DNA of 6,481 nucleotides, from assembly GCA_027730885.1 (NCBI GenBank), contig JAQCHM010000198.1:1-6481 (forward strand), read 5' to 3'. Positions within the stretch are counted from its first letter, which is position 1, and each line of letters starts with the position of its first letter. Below the pieces are notes generated by a model. It saw nothing but the letters and a program-made list of their open reading frames with translations. It ran no database searches and was not told the origin of the DNA. Source of the stretch: Actinomycetota bacterium (GTDB lineage: Bacteria > Actinomycetota > Acidimicrobiia > Acidimicrobiales > SZUA-35). The translations under genes were made by a program, and so were the position numbers. Below, one piece after another: positions 1 through 6,372 of the stretch.

Positions 1-2317
1 CGGGCGGACGCTGCAGCAGGGCGTCGTAGAGGCGCCGGACGTAACCGGCGTTGCTGCCCGCCGATCGGTAATACTCGGCCGAACCGTAGAAGAAGGCGCC
101 CATATCCTGAACCCGGAGCCCGGCTCGCAATCGCTGCACCCAGTAGGTGCGGCCGGAGGCGTCGGGCGCACGACCGAGCGCGTCGATGTACACCTGGTCG
201 ACCACCCTTCCCGCCCATGCTTCGGACCGGGCCAGCTCATCGACCACCGCGCTGCGAGACTCCCAAACCACTCGGGCGGCCAGGACGTCGGCCGAACTCG
301 GGTCGGATTGGCCGAGGAACAGGGTGCTGAGTGCCTTGGTGAAACGAATGAGGTCCGACGAGTCGTTGGTGACCCAGGTGACGAGGGCAGCATCGACCGA
401 GTGGCCGACCCCCACCGTGGTCGAGGTCGGCATGATGCGTCGTTCCTCGCCGAAGGGGATGATGCGACCCTCGGTGTCGGTCACCCAGCCGCCTCGGTCG
501 TTGGTCCCGACGACCACCGTCCGCGCCACGCCGACGCCGGCCGCCGGCTGCCAACCAGGGGCACCGCCGAAGGGTGTCAACCGGCCCGCGGAGTCGAGCA
601 CCCAACCGCTGGCCCGATCGCTACGGACCGCTACCGAGATCGCATTGGCCACACTGAGCGACCGGGCCGGAGCCCCACCGACCGCGTGCAGGCCATTGCC
701 GGCGATCACATAGCCGCGGCCTGCGTCGTCGACATCGGCGGCGATGGCGAAGCCACCGGCTGGAGCGGCGGCCACCGCGGCCGCTCCCCCGAAGGCGTGG
801 AACGAACCGTTGGCGTCGAGCACCCAACCGCCGGTCCCACCCGAACGCACGATCAAGTCGACCGGCCGGTTGGCGCCGGCCGGGGCGCCACCCACTGCGG
901 GAGACGAGCCGTAGGCCAGCACCGCGCCTTCCGAGGACAGGATGTAGCCGCCGTCGGCGCCACCATCGACCGCAACCGCCTGGGACCCGCCGGGGACGGC
1001 GACGCCGCCGAAGGACCGCGAGCTGCCACCGGGTCGAAGACCACCGAACGTATCGAGGATGACGAAGCCGGGTCCGTGCTCGTAGGGCTCGTGCCCCGGG
1101 AAGTCGTGGGGAACGATGCCGACGCGGCCAACCATGAGACGGGAACGGATCCCTGCGATCTGAGGGAAGGCGTGGCTGCCAGGGCACGAGGTCTCGACCA
1201 GCTCGCGGTGACCGACGAGCGTGGGGATCTGGACCCAGGACAGATAGGCGAACCGGGCACCGACTCGGTCGGGGTTCCGGTTCTGCACCCAGGTCGTCCC
1301 GTTGGGATCGACGCCGTGGAGTGCGAACTTCCAACCGAGGACCGCCTCGAGCGAAGCGAGGGAGCCGGCCGGCACCGAGGCGGCCGCGGGACTGGCGCCG
1401 GCCTGATGTTGGCCGATCAGAGCCACCCCGAAGGTGCCGTTGTTCAGCCCCTTGCTGTGACCGCCGACGACGGGTCGGTCGATGCCACCACTCCGGCCTT
1501 CCCAAATCGTGCCGAAGCGATCGATCAGGAAGTTGTACGCGATGTCACACCAGCCGTTGACATCGACATGCAATCGATAGATGCCTCGGAGGATGCTGGG
1601 GACGTCGGCCTGGCTGTAGGCGTTCGTGGTGACGGTGTGGTGCACGACGCCGGCTCGGACGTTGGTCGCGTAACGGGGGCCTCCTGCGCATTCGTAGCCC
1701 CGGTCGGCCCACGCGGCTCGGGGTTGGATCGCCGGTTGGGCACGAACCAAACCGGCCGTCTGCGCCGGCGCCTGGACGAGGACGAACTCGTCGGCGGGCC
1801 GGTCGAGCGGAGCCAACGCCTCGACCAGCAATCCGCGCTCGGCGCCGGAGGTCAGGCCTGCGATCTGGACTTCCTCGGTATCGGCACCGATCCACACCGG
1901 ACCGAGGCCGACCGGAGCACCGTCGGGGCGCCAGCCCTCCTGGCCGGGCTCGCCATCGGGCGCGTCTTCCTCAACCCCCTCGAGCTCGGTCCAGGGCGAC
2001 CATTGGCCGGTGGTCCGTGTCCGGATCTGGAGGCCGGCAGCGACCTGACCGGACGTCCCCGACGAGGTCAGCAGCAGCATGGTTGCGTTGTCCGGGGGGT
2101 CGAACGAGGCCGGCCTGGCCAGCGCCGCCTGGGCGCCGGCCAGTCCCGTGGAAGGCACGGCGAGATCGAATCGGGTGATCTCGAATGCATCACTCCGATA
2201 CTGAGCGGCCGGTTGGTTCAGGCGGAGATGGATGACGGTCGCTCCGAGCGGATTCGGCGTAAGGAGCGCCGTTGCCGCCAGGAATGCCTGGACCCGAACG
2301 CGGCCGAGAAACGTCAA
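1..2317 (-). CDS. Secreted N-acetylmuramoyl-L-alanine amidase with propeller-like repeats and DUF4214-like C-terminus (partial, C-terminus off window)
   Basis: This enzyme is predicted to cut the amide bond between N-acetylmuramic acid and the stem peptide of peptidoglycan, outside the cell. The frame is open from 2317 to the left edge (772 residues seen, no stop). Residues 1-26 resemble a short signal peptide (R6, R8, then a hydrophobic stretch from A11 to A26). Residues 80-200 carry the W-S-P-W-T style module common before actinobacterial amidase domains. Residues about 205-395 are the Amidase_2/PGRP domain: the V-V-H-H-T motif gives zinc ligand H226, A-Y-N-F-L gives Y261, and V-G-H-R-E...S-C-P-G gives ligands H370 and C378, so the site looks intact. 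Residues 417-627 hold six repeats of about 40 residues. Residues about 640-772 resemble DUF4214, with Y-I-D-A-L-G-R-A-P-D...Y-W near residue 710 and another unit beginning at the edge. The TTG start overlaps the preceding stop; an in-frame GTG at 2350 would add 11 residues. Neither has a strong Shine-Dalgarno sequence. Family and domains are well supported; the exact start is not. Confidence 0.88.
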   Translation of the reverse strand, partial: MTFLGRVRVQAFLAATALLTPNPLGATVIHLRLNQPAAQYRSDAFEITRFDLAVPSTGLAGAQAALARPASFDPPDNATMLLLTSSGTSGQVAAGLQIRTRTTGQWSPWTELEGVEEDAPDGEPGQEGWRPDGAPVGLGPVWIGADTEEVQIAGLTSGAERGLLVEALAPLDRPADEFVLVQAPAQTAGLVRAQPAIQPRAAWADRGYECAGGPRYATNVRAGVVHHTVTTNAYSQADVPSILRGIYRLHVDVNGWCDIAYNFLIDRFGTIWEGRSGGIDRPVVGGHSKGLNNGTFGVALIGQHQAGASPAAASVPAGSLASLEAVLGWKFALHGVDPNGTTWVQNRNPDRVGARFAYLSWVQIPTLVGHRELVETSCPGSHAFPQIAGIRSRLMVGRVGIVPHDFPGHEPYEHGPGFVILDTFGGLRPGGSSRSFGGVAVPGGSQAVAVDGGADGGYILSSEGAVLAYGSSPAVGGAPAGANRPVDLIVRSGGTGGWVLDANGSFHAFGGAAAVAAAPAGGFAIAADVDDAGRGYVIAGNGLHAVGGAPARSLSVANAISVAVRSDRASGWVLDSAGRLTPFGGAPGWQPAAGVGVARTVVVGTNDRGGWVTDTEGRIIPFGEERRIMPTSTTVGVGHSVDAALVTWVTNDSSDLIRFTKALSTLFLGQSDPSSADVLAARVVWESRSAVVDELARSEAWAGRVVDQVYIDALGRAPDASGRTYWVQRLRAGLRVQDMGAFFYGSAEYYRSAGSNAGYVRRLYDALLQRPP
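440..1069 (-). repeat. Six tandem protein repeats of about 40 residues inside the amidase gene
   Basis: Translated on the minus strand, six units begin at about residues 417, 457, 497, 535, 571 and 610 of the amidase. Each has an aromatic beta-strand (G-[FYW]-[VI]-[LIVT]), a short acidic or Asn-Gly turn, and an ending close to A/P-F/Y-G-G. Examples are G-W-V-L-D-A-N-G-S-F-H-A-F-G-G and G-W-V-L-D-S-A-G-R-L-T-P-F-G-G. The DNA also keeps an exact 17-bp direct repeat (593-609 and 815-831) encoding part of this motif. The 36-40 residue period suggests a beta-propeller or similar closed repeat fold, which is inference. The usual job of such modules is binding to glycan or protein. Confidence 0.8.
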
Positions 2318-3489
2318 GCCAACGCCGGCTCGAGGACGTGGGGCATGCACAACCCGTCGAGCTCAACGACCTCGATCAGCTCGCGGTTCGCGAACGTGAC
2401 CTGATTGTCGGGATCGATGTTGAGCTTGTACTCACGGAACGACATCTCCAGAGCGTCGAACGCCAGCAGACGGCCGCGCAGCGAGTCACCGAGACCGAGG
2501 ATCAACTTGATGGCCTCGAGGGCCTGGATGGACCCCACGATGCCTGGGAGGACGCCGAGCACACCCGCTTCGGCGCAGCTGGGCGCCAGCTCGGCGGGCG
2601 GCGGCTCGGGCAGCAGGTCGCGATAGGTCGGACCGTTCAGCGGATCGAACACGGTGACCTGGCCCTCGAAACGGAAGATGGAGCCGTGCACGACTGGGAT
2701 ACCGAGCTTCACCGACGCGTCGTTGAGGATGTAGCGCGAGGGGAAGTTGTCGGCACCGTCGATGACGACGTCGTAGCCCGCGAGGATGTCGAGGATGTTG
2801 TCCGCGCTGAGTCGGGCGTCGTAGGTGTTGACCACGATGTCGGGGTTCATCAGCTCGATCGTCTTCTTGGCCGAATCGACCTTGCGCATCCCGACCCGCT
2901 CGAGGTTGTGCAGGATCTGGCGTTGCAGGTTCGACTCGTCGACGACGTCCATGTCGACGATGCCGAGCGTGCCGACTCCGGCCGCAGCGAGGTAGAGAGC
3001 GGCCGGTGACCCCAGACCACCAGCCCCGAGCAGCAGCACTCTGGCGTTCAGCAGCTTGATCTGGCCGTCCTCACCGACCTCGGGGAGCAGCAGATGACGG
3101 CTGTACCGGTTGCGCTGATCGGCGTTGAGCGAGCTGGGGACGAACCACTCGCGGCCTTCGTCCTTCCACTTGTTGAAACCGCCGTCCATCGACACGACCT
3201 CGGTGTAACCGAGCTCCTCGAGCGTCTTGGCTGCGAATGCGGACCGCACACCGCCGGCGCAGTGCACGACCAGCTTGGTCGACTTGTCCGGGATCCGGTT
3301 CTCGATCTGGGCCTCCAGGTTGCCGCGCACCACGGTGATGGCGCCAGGAATGACGCCCTGGGCGACCTCGTCGGGCTCGCGGACGTCGAGGACGACGGCC
3401 CCTGCCGCCCGCAACGCCTCGGCCCGGGCGGTGTCGACTTCGGCGATCTGGGCCTTGGTGGCAGCGAGAACTTCACGGAAACTAGGCAT
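2314..3489 (-). CDS. moeZ: Rhodanese-MoeB/ThiF fusion (MoeZ-like sulfur-carrier adenylyltransferase/sulfurtransferase)
   Basis: Proteins of this type adenylate the C-terminal Gly-Gly of a small ubiquitin-like sulfur carrier (MoaD, CysO or ThiS type) and pass sulfur to it as a thiocarboxylate, in the cytoplasm. Numbered from the ATG at 3489 (391 residues), residues about 15-115 are a rhodanese domain with active loop C-A-G-G-V-R-S (Cys77). Residues about 124-385 are the MoeB/ThiF domain, with nucleotide loop G-A-G-G-L-G-S (155-161), N-L-Q-R-Q (187-191), G-A-D-N (245-248) and P-S-C-A-E-A-G (Cys305). The order is rhodanese first, the reverse of Mycobacterium MoeZ. The zinc CxxC seen in classical MoeB is replaced by T-Y-R-D (288-291), as in actinobacterial MoeZ, and the C-terminal pair is also absent. 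A TTG two codons upstream (3495) is possible, but the ATG has an AGG 8 nt ahead. The carrier partner is not in the window, so the gene symbol rests on family likeness. Confidence 0.9.
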   Translation of the reverse strand: MPSFREVLAATKAQIAEVDTARAEALRAAGAVVLDVREPDEVAQGVIPGAITVVRGNLEAQIENRIPDKSTKLVVHCAGGVRSAFAAKTLEELGYTEVVSMDGGFNKWKDEGREWFVPSSLNADQRNRYSRHLLLPEVGEDGQIKLLNARVLLLGAGGLGSPAALYLAAAGVGTLGIVDMDVVDESNLQRQILHNLERVGMRKVDSAKKTIELMNPDIVVNTYDARLSADNILDILAGYDVVIDGADNFPSRYILNDASVKLGIPVVHGSIFRFEGQVTVFDPLNGPTYRDLLPEPPPAELAPSCAEAGVLGVLPGIVGSIQALEAIKLILGLGDSLRGRLLAFDALEMSFREYKLNIDPDNQVTFANRELIEVVELDGLCMPHVLEPALA

Positions 3490-3502
3490 GGCCAAAGCCT
3501 AC

Positions 3503-3539
3503 CGGGCAAAAGCCTACTTGTATGGTCAACAATTGCCCG
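3503..3539. promoter_or_regulatory. Intergenic inverted repeat and tandem motif upstream of the MoeZ-like gene
   Basis: The 56-nt gap between the sirtuin stop and the MoeZ-like start holds a perfect 7-bp inverted repeat, CGGGCAA (3503-3509) and TTGCCCG (3533-3539), separated by 23 nt. On the minus strand the motif GTAGGCTTT also occurs twice in tandem (3517-3509 and 3502-3494). I could not place a convincing -35/-10 pair here: TTGACC at 3529-3524 has no matching -10 at normal spacing. The gap could be an operator, an mRNA stem before the ribosome binding site, or chance. Confidence 0.3.
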
Positions 3540-3545
3540 ACTCCC

Positions 3546-4316
3546 TCATCCGGTCTCTTCCGACTGCAACAGCACGGGGAGGACCTCGCTGATGGAGGCC
3601 CGCAGCACGACGTCGGCCAGTCCGTCCATCTCGGTCGGACTGCCGTTGACGATGATGACTTTGGCCCCGTTCCGCTTGGCCACCGGCACCACGTTGGCGA
3701 TGGGGTACACGGCAAGGGTCGTGCCGACGGCCAGCAACAGATCGCAGGTCTCGGCGGCCACCTGGGCCCGCTCGAGGTCCTCGACGACGAGACTCTGGCC
3801 GAAGCTGATGGTGGCGGACTTGAGGATTCCTGCGCAATCGGGGCAGGCGGGATCGTCCTCGCCCTGGCGCACGCGATCGAGCGCCACCTGCATCGGTGCC
3901 GCGTAATCGCACCGGAGGCAGACCACCTCGCGGGCCGTTCCATGGACCTCCACGATGCGTTCCGGGCTGCTACCGGCCTCGTGGTGCAGGCCGTCCACGT
4001 TCTGGGTGATGAGCAGATGGAGCTTGCGGCGGCGCTCCAGTTCGAGCAACGCGTAGTGACCGGCGTTCGGTTCGGCGGACCACATCGGCGAGTCGAGACG
4101 GCTCCGCCAGGCCGCCCGGCGGACGTCGGCATCGGCAACGTAGTTCTGGATCGTCGCCTGCTTTTCGGCCGCCGGGTTCTTGGTCCAAACCCCTTGCGGC
4201 CCGCGAAAATCGGGAATGCGGGAGTCGGTCGAGATCCCGGCCCCCGTCAGCACCAGGACGCGGGACGCGCCGGCGATGAGAGCTGCTGCCTCGCGAATGA
4301 GCGGTTCCTGAAGCAA
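3546..4316 (-). CDS. NAD-dependent protein deacylase, sirtuin (SIR2) family
   Basis: Sirtuins remove acetyl or other acyl groups from lysine side chains in the cytoplasm, consuming NAD and releasing nicotinamide and O-acyl-ADP-ribose. From the TTG at 4316 the protein is 256 residues, normal for a bacterial sirtuin. Visible motifs are L-T-G-A-G-I-S (23-29), I-P-D-F-R-G-P-Q-G-V-W-T-K-N-P (34-48), T-Q-N-V-D-G-L-H (104-111), the catalytic histidine in E-V-H-G-T (H125), four zinc cysteines as C-L-R-C (133, 136) and C-P-D-C (158, 161), then I-S-F-G-Q (170-174) and a late G-T-T-L-A-V-Y-P loop. The reading frame stays open upstream to 4586, but there it is antisense to the VOC gene and encodes nothing sirtuin-like. 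The only plausible start near the domain edge is TTG at 4316, with no Shine-Dalgarno sequence and a promoter-like element 8 nt before it, so the message may be leaderless. Acyl preference cannot be read from the sequence. Confidence 0.92.
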   Translation of the reverse strand: MLQEPLIREAAALIAGASRVLVLTGAGISTDSRIPDFRGPQGVWTKNPAAEKQATIQNYVADADVRRAAWRSRLDSPMWSAEPNAGHYALLELERRRKLHLLITQNVDGLHHEAGSSPERIVEVHGTAREVVCLRCDYAAPMQVALDRVRQGEDDPACPDCAGILKSATISFGQSLVVEDLERAQVAAETCDLLLAVGTTLAVYPIANVVPVAKRNGAKVIIVNGSPTEMDGLADVVLRASISEVLPVLLQSEETG

Positions 4317-4820
4317 GGCGATAAAGTTTACGTCACCAAGGACCAGGAGGCAACCCGGGCCTTCTACGAGGACATCCTGGGCTTCCCCTTGATGGCCACC
4401 TGGTCGGAAGCTGACGAGCTCTTCGGAGCCGAGCGGGTGTATTGCCATACGTTCTTCGGCTTGGCCGACGGCAGCGCGCTCGCGTTCTTCCAGTTCGCGA
4501 ACGAGGAAGATCAAGCGCTCTTCGACCCCGAGCTGCTCCCCTCCCCGTTCCGCCACATTGCACTCCGGGTCGATGCCGACGGCCAAGCCGAGCTCGAACG
4601 CCGACTCCGCGAAGCCGCGTGGTCACCCGAGACCACCTTCGTGCTCGAGCACGGCTACTGCCGGTCCCTCTACACCACCGACCCGAACGGCATGGTCATC
4701 GAGTTCACCGTCGATGTCCCTCAGGTCGAAGCCATCAACCAGGAACGAGCGGCCGACGCCCACGAAACCCTGAAGCGCTGGCTTGCCGGCGACCACACGT
4801 CCAACAACACCTACCGCTGA
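4308..4820 (+). CDS. VOC (glyoxalase/bleomycin-resistance/dioxygenase fold) family protein, start uncertain
   Basis: This is a small metal-binding-fold protein of the vicinal oxygen chelate superfamily; the substrate cannot be told. From the CTG at 4308 it is 170 residues. The first module shows V-T-K-D-Q-E-A-T-R-A-F-Y-E-D-I-L-G-F (9-26) and C-H-T-F-F...D-G-S-A-L-A-F-F (46-61). The second shows F-R-H-I-A-L-R-V (81-88, candidate ligand H83), H-G-Y-C-R-S-L-Y (115-122) and D-P-N-G-M-V-I-E-F (125-133, candidate ligand E132). The usual N-terminal His of the first module is not seen; its place reads D-K-V-Y-V. No ATG, GTG or TTG lies in frame between the end of the sirtuin antisense region and the first strand. 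ATGs at 4276 and 4297 are one frame off and stop at 4309-4311. The coding start is therefore unsettled: a rare CTG, a frameshift or sequence error, or a gene that has lost its 5' end. The downstream two thirds is clearly coding. Confidence 0.78.
   Translation: MKQGDKVYVTKDQEATRAFYEDILGFPLMATWSEADELFGAERVYCHTFFGLADGSALAFFQFANEEDQALFDPELLPSPFRHIALRVDADGQAELERRLREAAWSPETTFVLEHGYCRSLYTTDPNGMVIEFTVDVPQVEAINQERAADAHETLKRWLAGDHTSNNTYR
4325..4353 (-). promoter_or_regulatory. Candidate promoter for the sirtuin, giving a leaderless transcript
   Basis: On the minus strand TTGCCT (4353-4348) and TAAACT (4330-4325) are separated by exactly 17 nt, like a housekeeping-sigma -35/-10 pair. The -10 ends 8 nt before the TTG at 4316, which would place transcription start at or next to the start codon. 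Leaderless messages with TANNNT boxes at this distance are common in Actinobacteria. The element lies wholly within the VOC reading frame on the other strand. Matches to consensus are partial, so this is a prediction. Confidence 0.45.
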
Positions 4821-4828
4821 CGAGGGAG

Positions 4829-4883
4829 AATCGCGTGCAGCGTGCAGCGCGCACCGCTCGACGGTGTGATGCTGCACGCGATT
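4829..4883. terminator. 13-bp perfect inverted repeat between convergent genes, probable bidirectional terminator
   Basis: AATCGCGTGCAGC (4829-4841) is exactly complementary to GCTGCACGCGATT (4871-4883). The 29-nt interval contains a smaller hairpin, CACCG (4852-4856) with CGGTG (4862-4866). The whole sits in the 88-nt gap between the convergent stops of the VOC gene (4820) and the sugar transferase (4909), which is where a shared terminator belongs. No T-tract follows on either strand, so it is not a classical intrinsic terminator; T-poor hairpins at gene ends are frequent in GC-rich Actinobacteria. Confidence 0.6.
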
Positions 4884-4908
4884 ACTGCTGATCGCTGCCT
4901 GATCGACG

Positions 4909-6315
4909 TCAGTAGGCGCCGTTGCTCCGCAACACGGCAGGAACCGTCCGCAGCAGCAACGTGAGGTCGATGAACAACGACCAGTTGTCGACATAGTAGA
5001 GATCGAGCCGCGTGTAGTCCTCGAACGACGCCTCGCTGCGTCCGGACACCTGCCACATTCCGGTGATGCCCGGCTTCACGCGGAGCCGGCCGAAGAGGTC
5101 ATCGTCCCACGAAGCCATCTCAGCGGCCAAGGCCGGGCGGGGCCCGACCAGGCTCATCTCGCCCCGCACCACGTTCCACAACTGGGGAAGCTCGTCGAGG
5201 GAGGTCTTGCGCAGGAACTGGCCCACCCTCGTCACTCGTGGATCGGATCTCATCTTGAACAGCGGTCCCGCGGCTTCATTGGCATCCTCCAGGTTGCTCA
5301 AGACATCCTCTGCGTTGGCCACCATCGTCCGAAACTTGAGAACATCGAACGCGACACCGTGTTGGCCCACTCGGCTCTGGCGAAAAAACACGGGCCCGCC
5401 GGAATCGAGCATGATCGCGAGAGCCGTCGCTACGCCGATCGGGACGGCGACCAGGAGGCCGCTGGTCGCCAGAACGAGGTCGAAGGTTCTTTTGGCAACG
5501 GCCCTCCAACCCGACTGCTGGACGGGCTCGACGTACACGACGGGGTATCGGCCGAGCGGCCGAACCGTCAAGCGACCTGGTTCGATGTCGCTCAACGTCG
5601 AGCTGAGCTCAACGTGAATCCCGCTGTCGACGAGATCTCGGATCAAGCGATTGTTGGCCGTGGTCTCGATGGCTGTTGCCGCGATCACCACGCTGGACAA
5701 GTCGAAGGCCCGAGCCGTCGCCAGGACACGAGTCGTCAATTCCTTGGCGTCGTGCATACCGCTCGGATCGATGGTCGACACGATGTCGTAGCCAAGTTCA
5801 GGTTCGGTCTCGAACATGGGGCTGAGCTGGTGGGCCTCCTCGTTGTCGCCGACCATGACCACCCGGCGGCTCAGCCGACCCGACCGTCGGAGTTGGTCGT
5901 AGTGCCACCGAACAAGTTCACGTTCGATCGAGACGAAACCCGCGCCGAGACACGTCGCCGCCAGAAGCCAGCCCCTCCCGACGTCGAGTCGGAAAGTGAA
6001 ACAGACGACGGCGGCGACCGCGGCCGCCAGCATCGTCGCGCCGACGATCCGTCGCAGCTCGTCGCTTCGACGGGTGATGAAACGCGAGCTGTAGAGCCGG
6101 GCTCGGCCGAAGAAGAACCCCCAAGCCACCAGCATGACCAGGGAAACCGTTCGACGATCAGGCCCCGCAGGAAGCATTGCGCCCGCGACCACCAGTCCGC
6201 TCGCGGCGACGATCAGGTCGAGCCCGATGAGGTTGGACTTGGTCCTGAGGTTGGCCCGCGTCCTCAGCGGGCGCACCGGCCCGTACGGCCTCCCTTGAAC
6301 GGCGGTGCTCGACAC
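4909..6315 (-). CDS. Polyprenyl-phosphate sugar-1-phosphate transferase (exopolysaccharide-type initiating glycosyltransferase)
   Basis: The enzyme is predicted to move a sugar-1-phosphate from a nucleotide sugar onto a membrane polyprenyl phosphate, the first step of a surface polysaccharide. It has 468 residues, a normal full length for the WbaP/CpsE-like long form. Hydrophobic segments lie at about 29-48, 56-75, 90-108 and 115-130. A Rossmann-like CoA_binding_3 region follows (V-V-M-V-G-D-N at 152-158, to about 265). The catalytic Bac_transf domain starts at K-R-T-F-D (F278) with a proline-kinked membrane helix (P292), then G-P-V-F-F-R-Q-S-R-V-G (307-317), K-F-R-T-M (327-331), the S-L-D-E-L-P-Q catalytic Asp-Glu pair (D374, E375), and M-S-L-V-G-P-R-P, P-G-I-T-G and Y-V-D-N-W-S further on. 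All key motifs are present. The start is GTG at 6315; another GTG at 6276 has a strong AAGGGAGG (6296-6289) 12 nt upstream and would lose 13 residues. No other polysaccharide gene is visible nearby. The sugar is unknown. Confidence 0.9.
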   Translation of the reverse strand: MSSTAVQGRPYGPVRPLRTRANLRTKSNLIGLDLIVAASGLVVAGAMLPAGPDRRTVSLVMLVAWGFFFGRARLYSSRFITRRSDELRRIVGATMLAAAVAAVVCFTFRLDVGRGWLLAATCLGAGFVSIERELVRWHYDQLRRSGRLSRRVVMVGDNEEAHQLSPMFETEPELGYDIVSTIDPSGMHDAKELTTRVLATARAFDLSSVVIAATAIETTANNRLIRDLVDSGIHVELSSTLSDIEPGRLTVRPLGRYPVVYVEPVQQSGWRAVAKRTFDLVLATSGLLVAVPIGVATALAIMLDSGGPVFFRQSRVGQHGVAFDVLKFRTMVANAEDVLSNLEDANEAAGPLFKMRSDPRVTRVGQFLRKTSLDELPQLWNVVRGEMSLVGPRPALAAEMASWDDDLFGRLRVKPGITGMWQVSGRSEASFEDYTRLDLYYVDNWSLFIDLTLLLRTVPAVLRSNGAY

Positions 6316-6372
6316 AACCCACCATCGGCGGGCCGGACCCCAAGTTGACCTACCGTCGAAACCCCGAGCGGG

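Noticed and set aside
308..2404. Long plus-strand open frame (698 codons) opposite the amidase
   Set aside because: Its translation is low-complexity Gly/Arg/Asp/Pro-rich with no recognisable motif, while the opposite strand encodes a clear signal peptide, zinc amidase motifs and repeats. It is a GC-driven shadow frame.
3524..3529. TTGACC as a -35 box for the MoeZ-like gene
   Set aside because: No TANNNT-like box occurs 16-19 nt downstream; the nearest candidates are 10 or 22 nt away or lack consensus bases.
3522..4307. Upstream extension of the VOC frame into the sirtuin region
   Set aside because: This part is antisense to conserved sirtuin motifs and carries no VOC-like sequence.
2314..4316. 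A functional system linking sirtuin, MoeZ-like protein and amidase (for example defence or toxin-antitoxin)
   Set aside because: Each protein fits a common housekeeping family with intact normal motifs; adjacency alone does not support a joint system.
4317..4586. N-terminal extension of the sirtuin frame up to 4586
   Set aside because: The extra 90 residues are antisense to well-formed VOC motifs and show no sirtuin similarity; family length fits a start at 4316.
5359..6348. Plus-strand open frame opposite the sugar transferase
   Set aside because: Its composition is charged and motif-free, while the minus strand holds all catalytic motifs of the transferase in order.
6358..6372. Short ACCC/GGGT hairpin after the aminopeptidase stop as a terminator
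   Set aside because: The stem has only about four pairs and only a short T-run follows, which is too weak to call.
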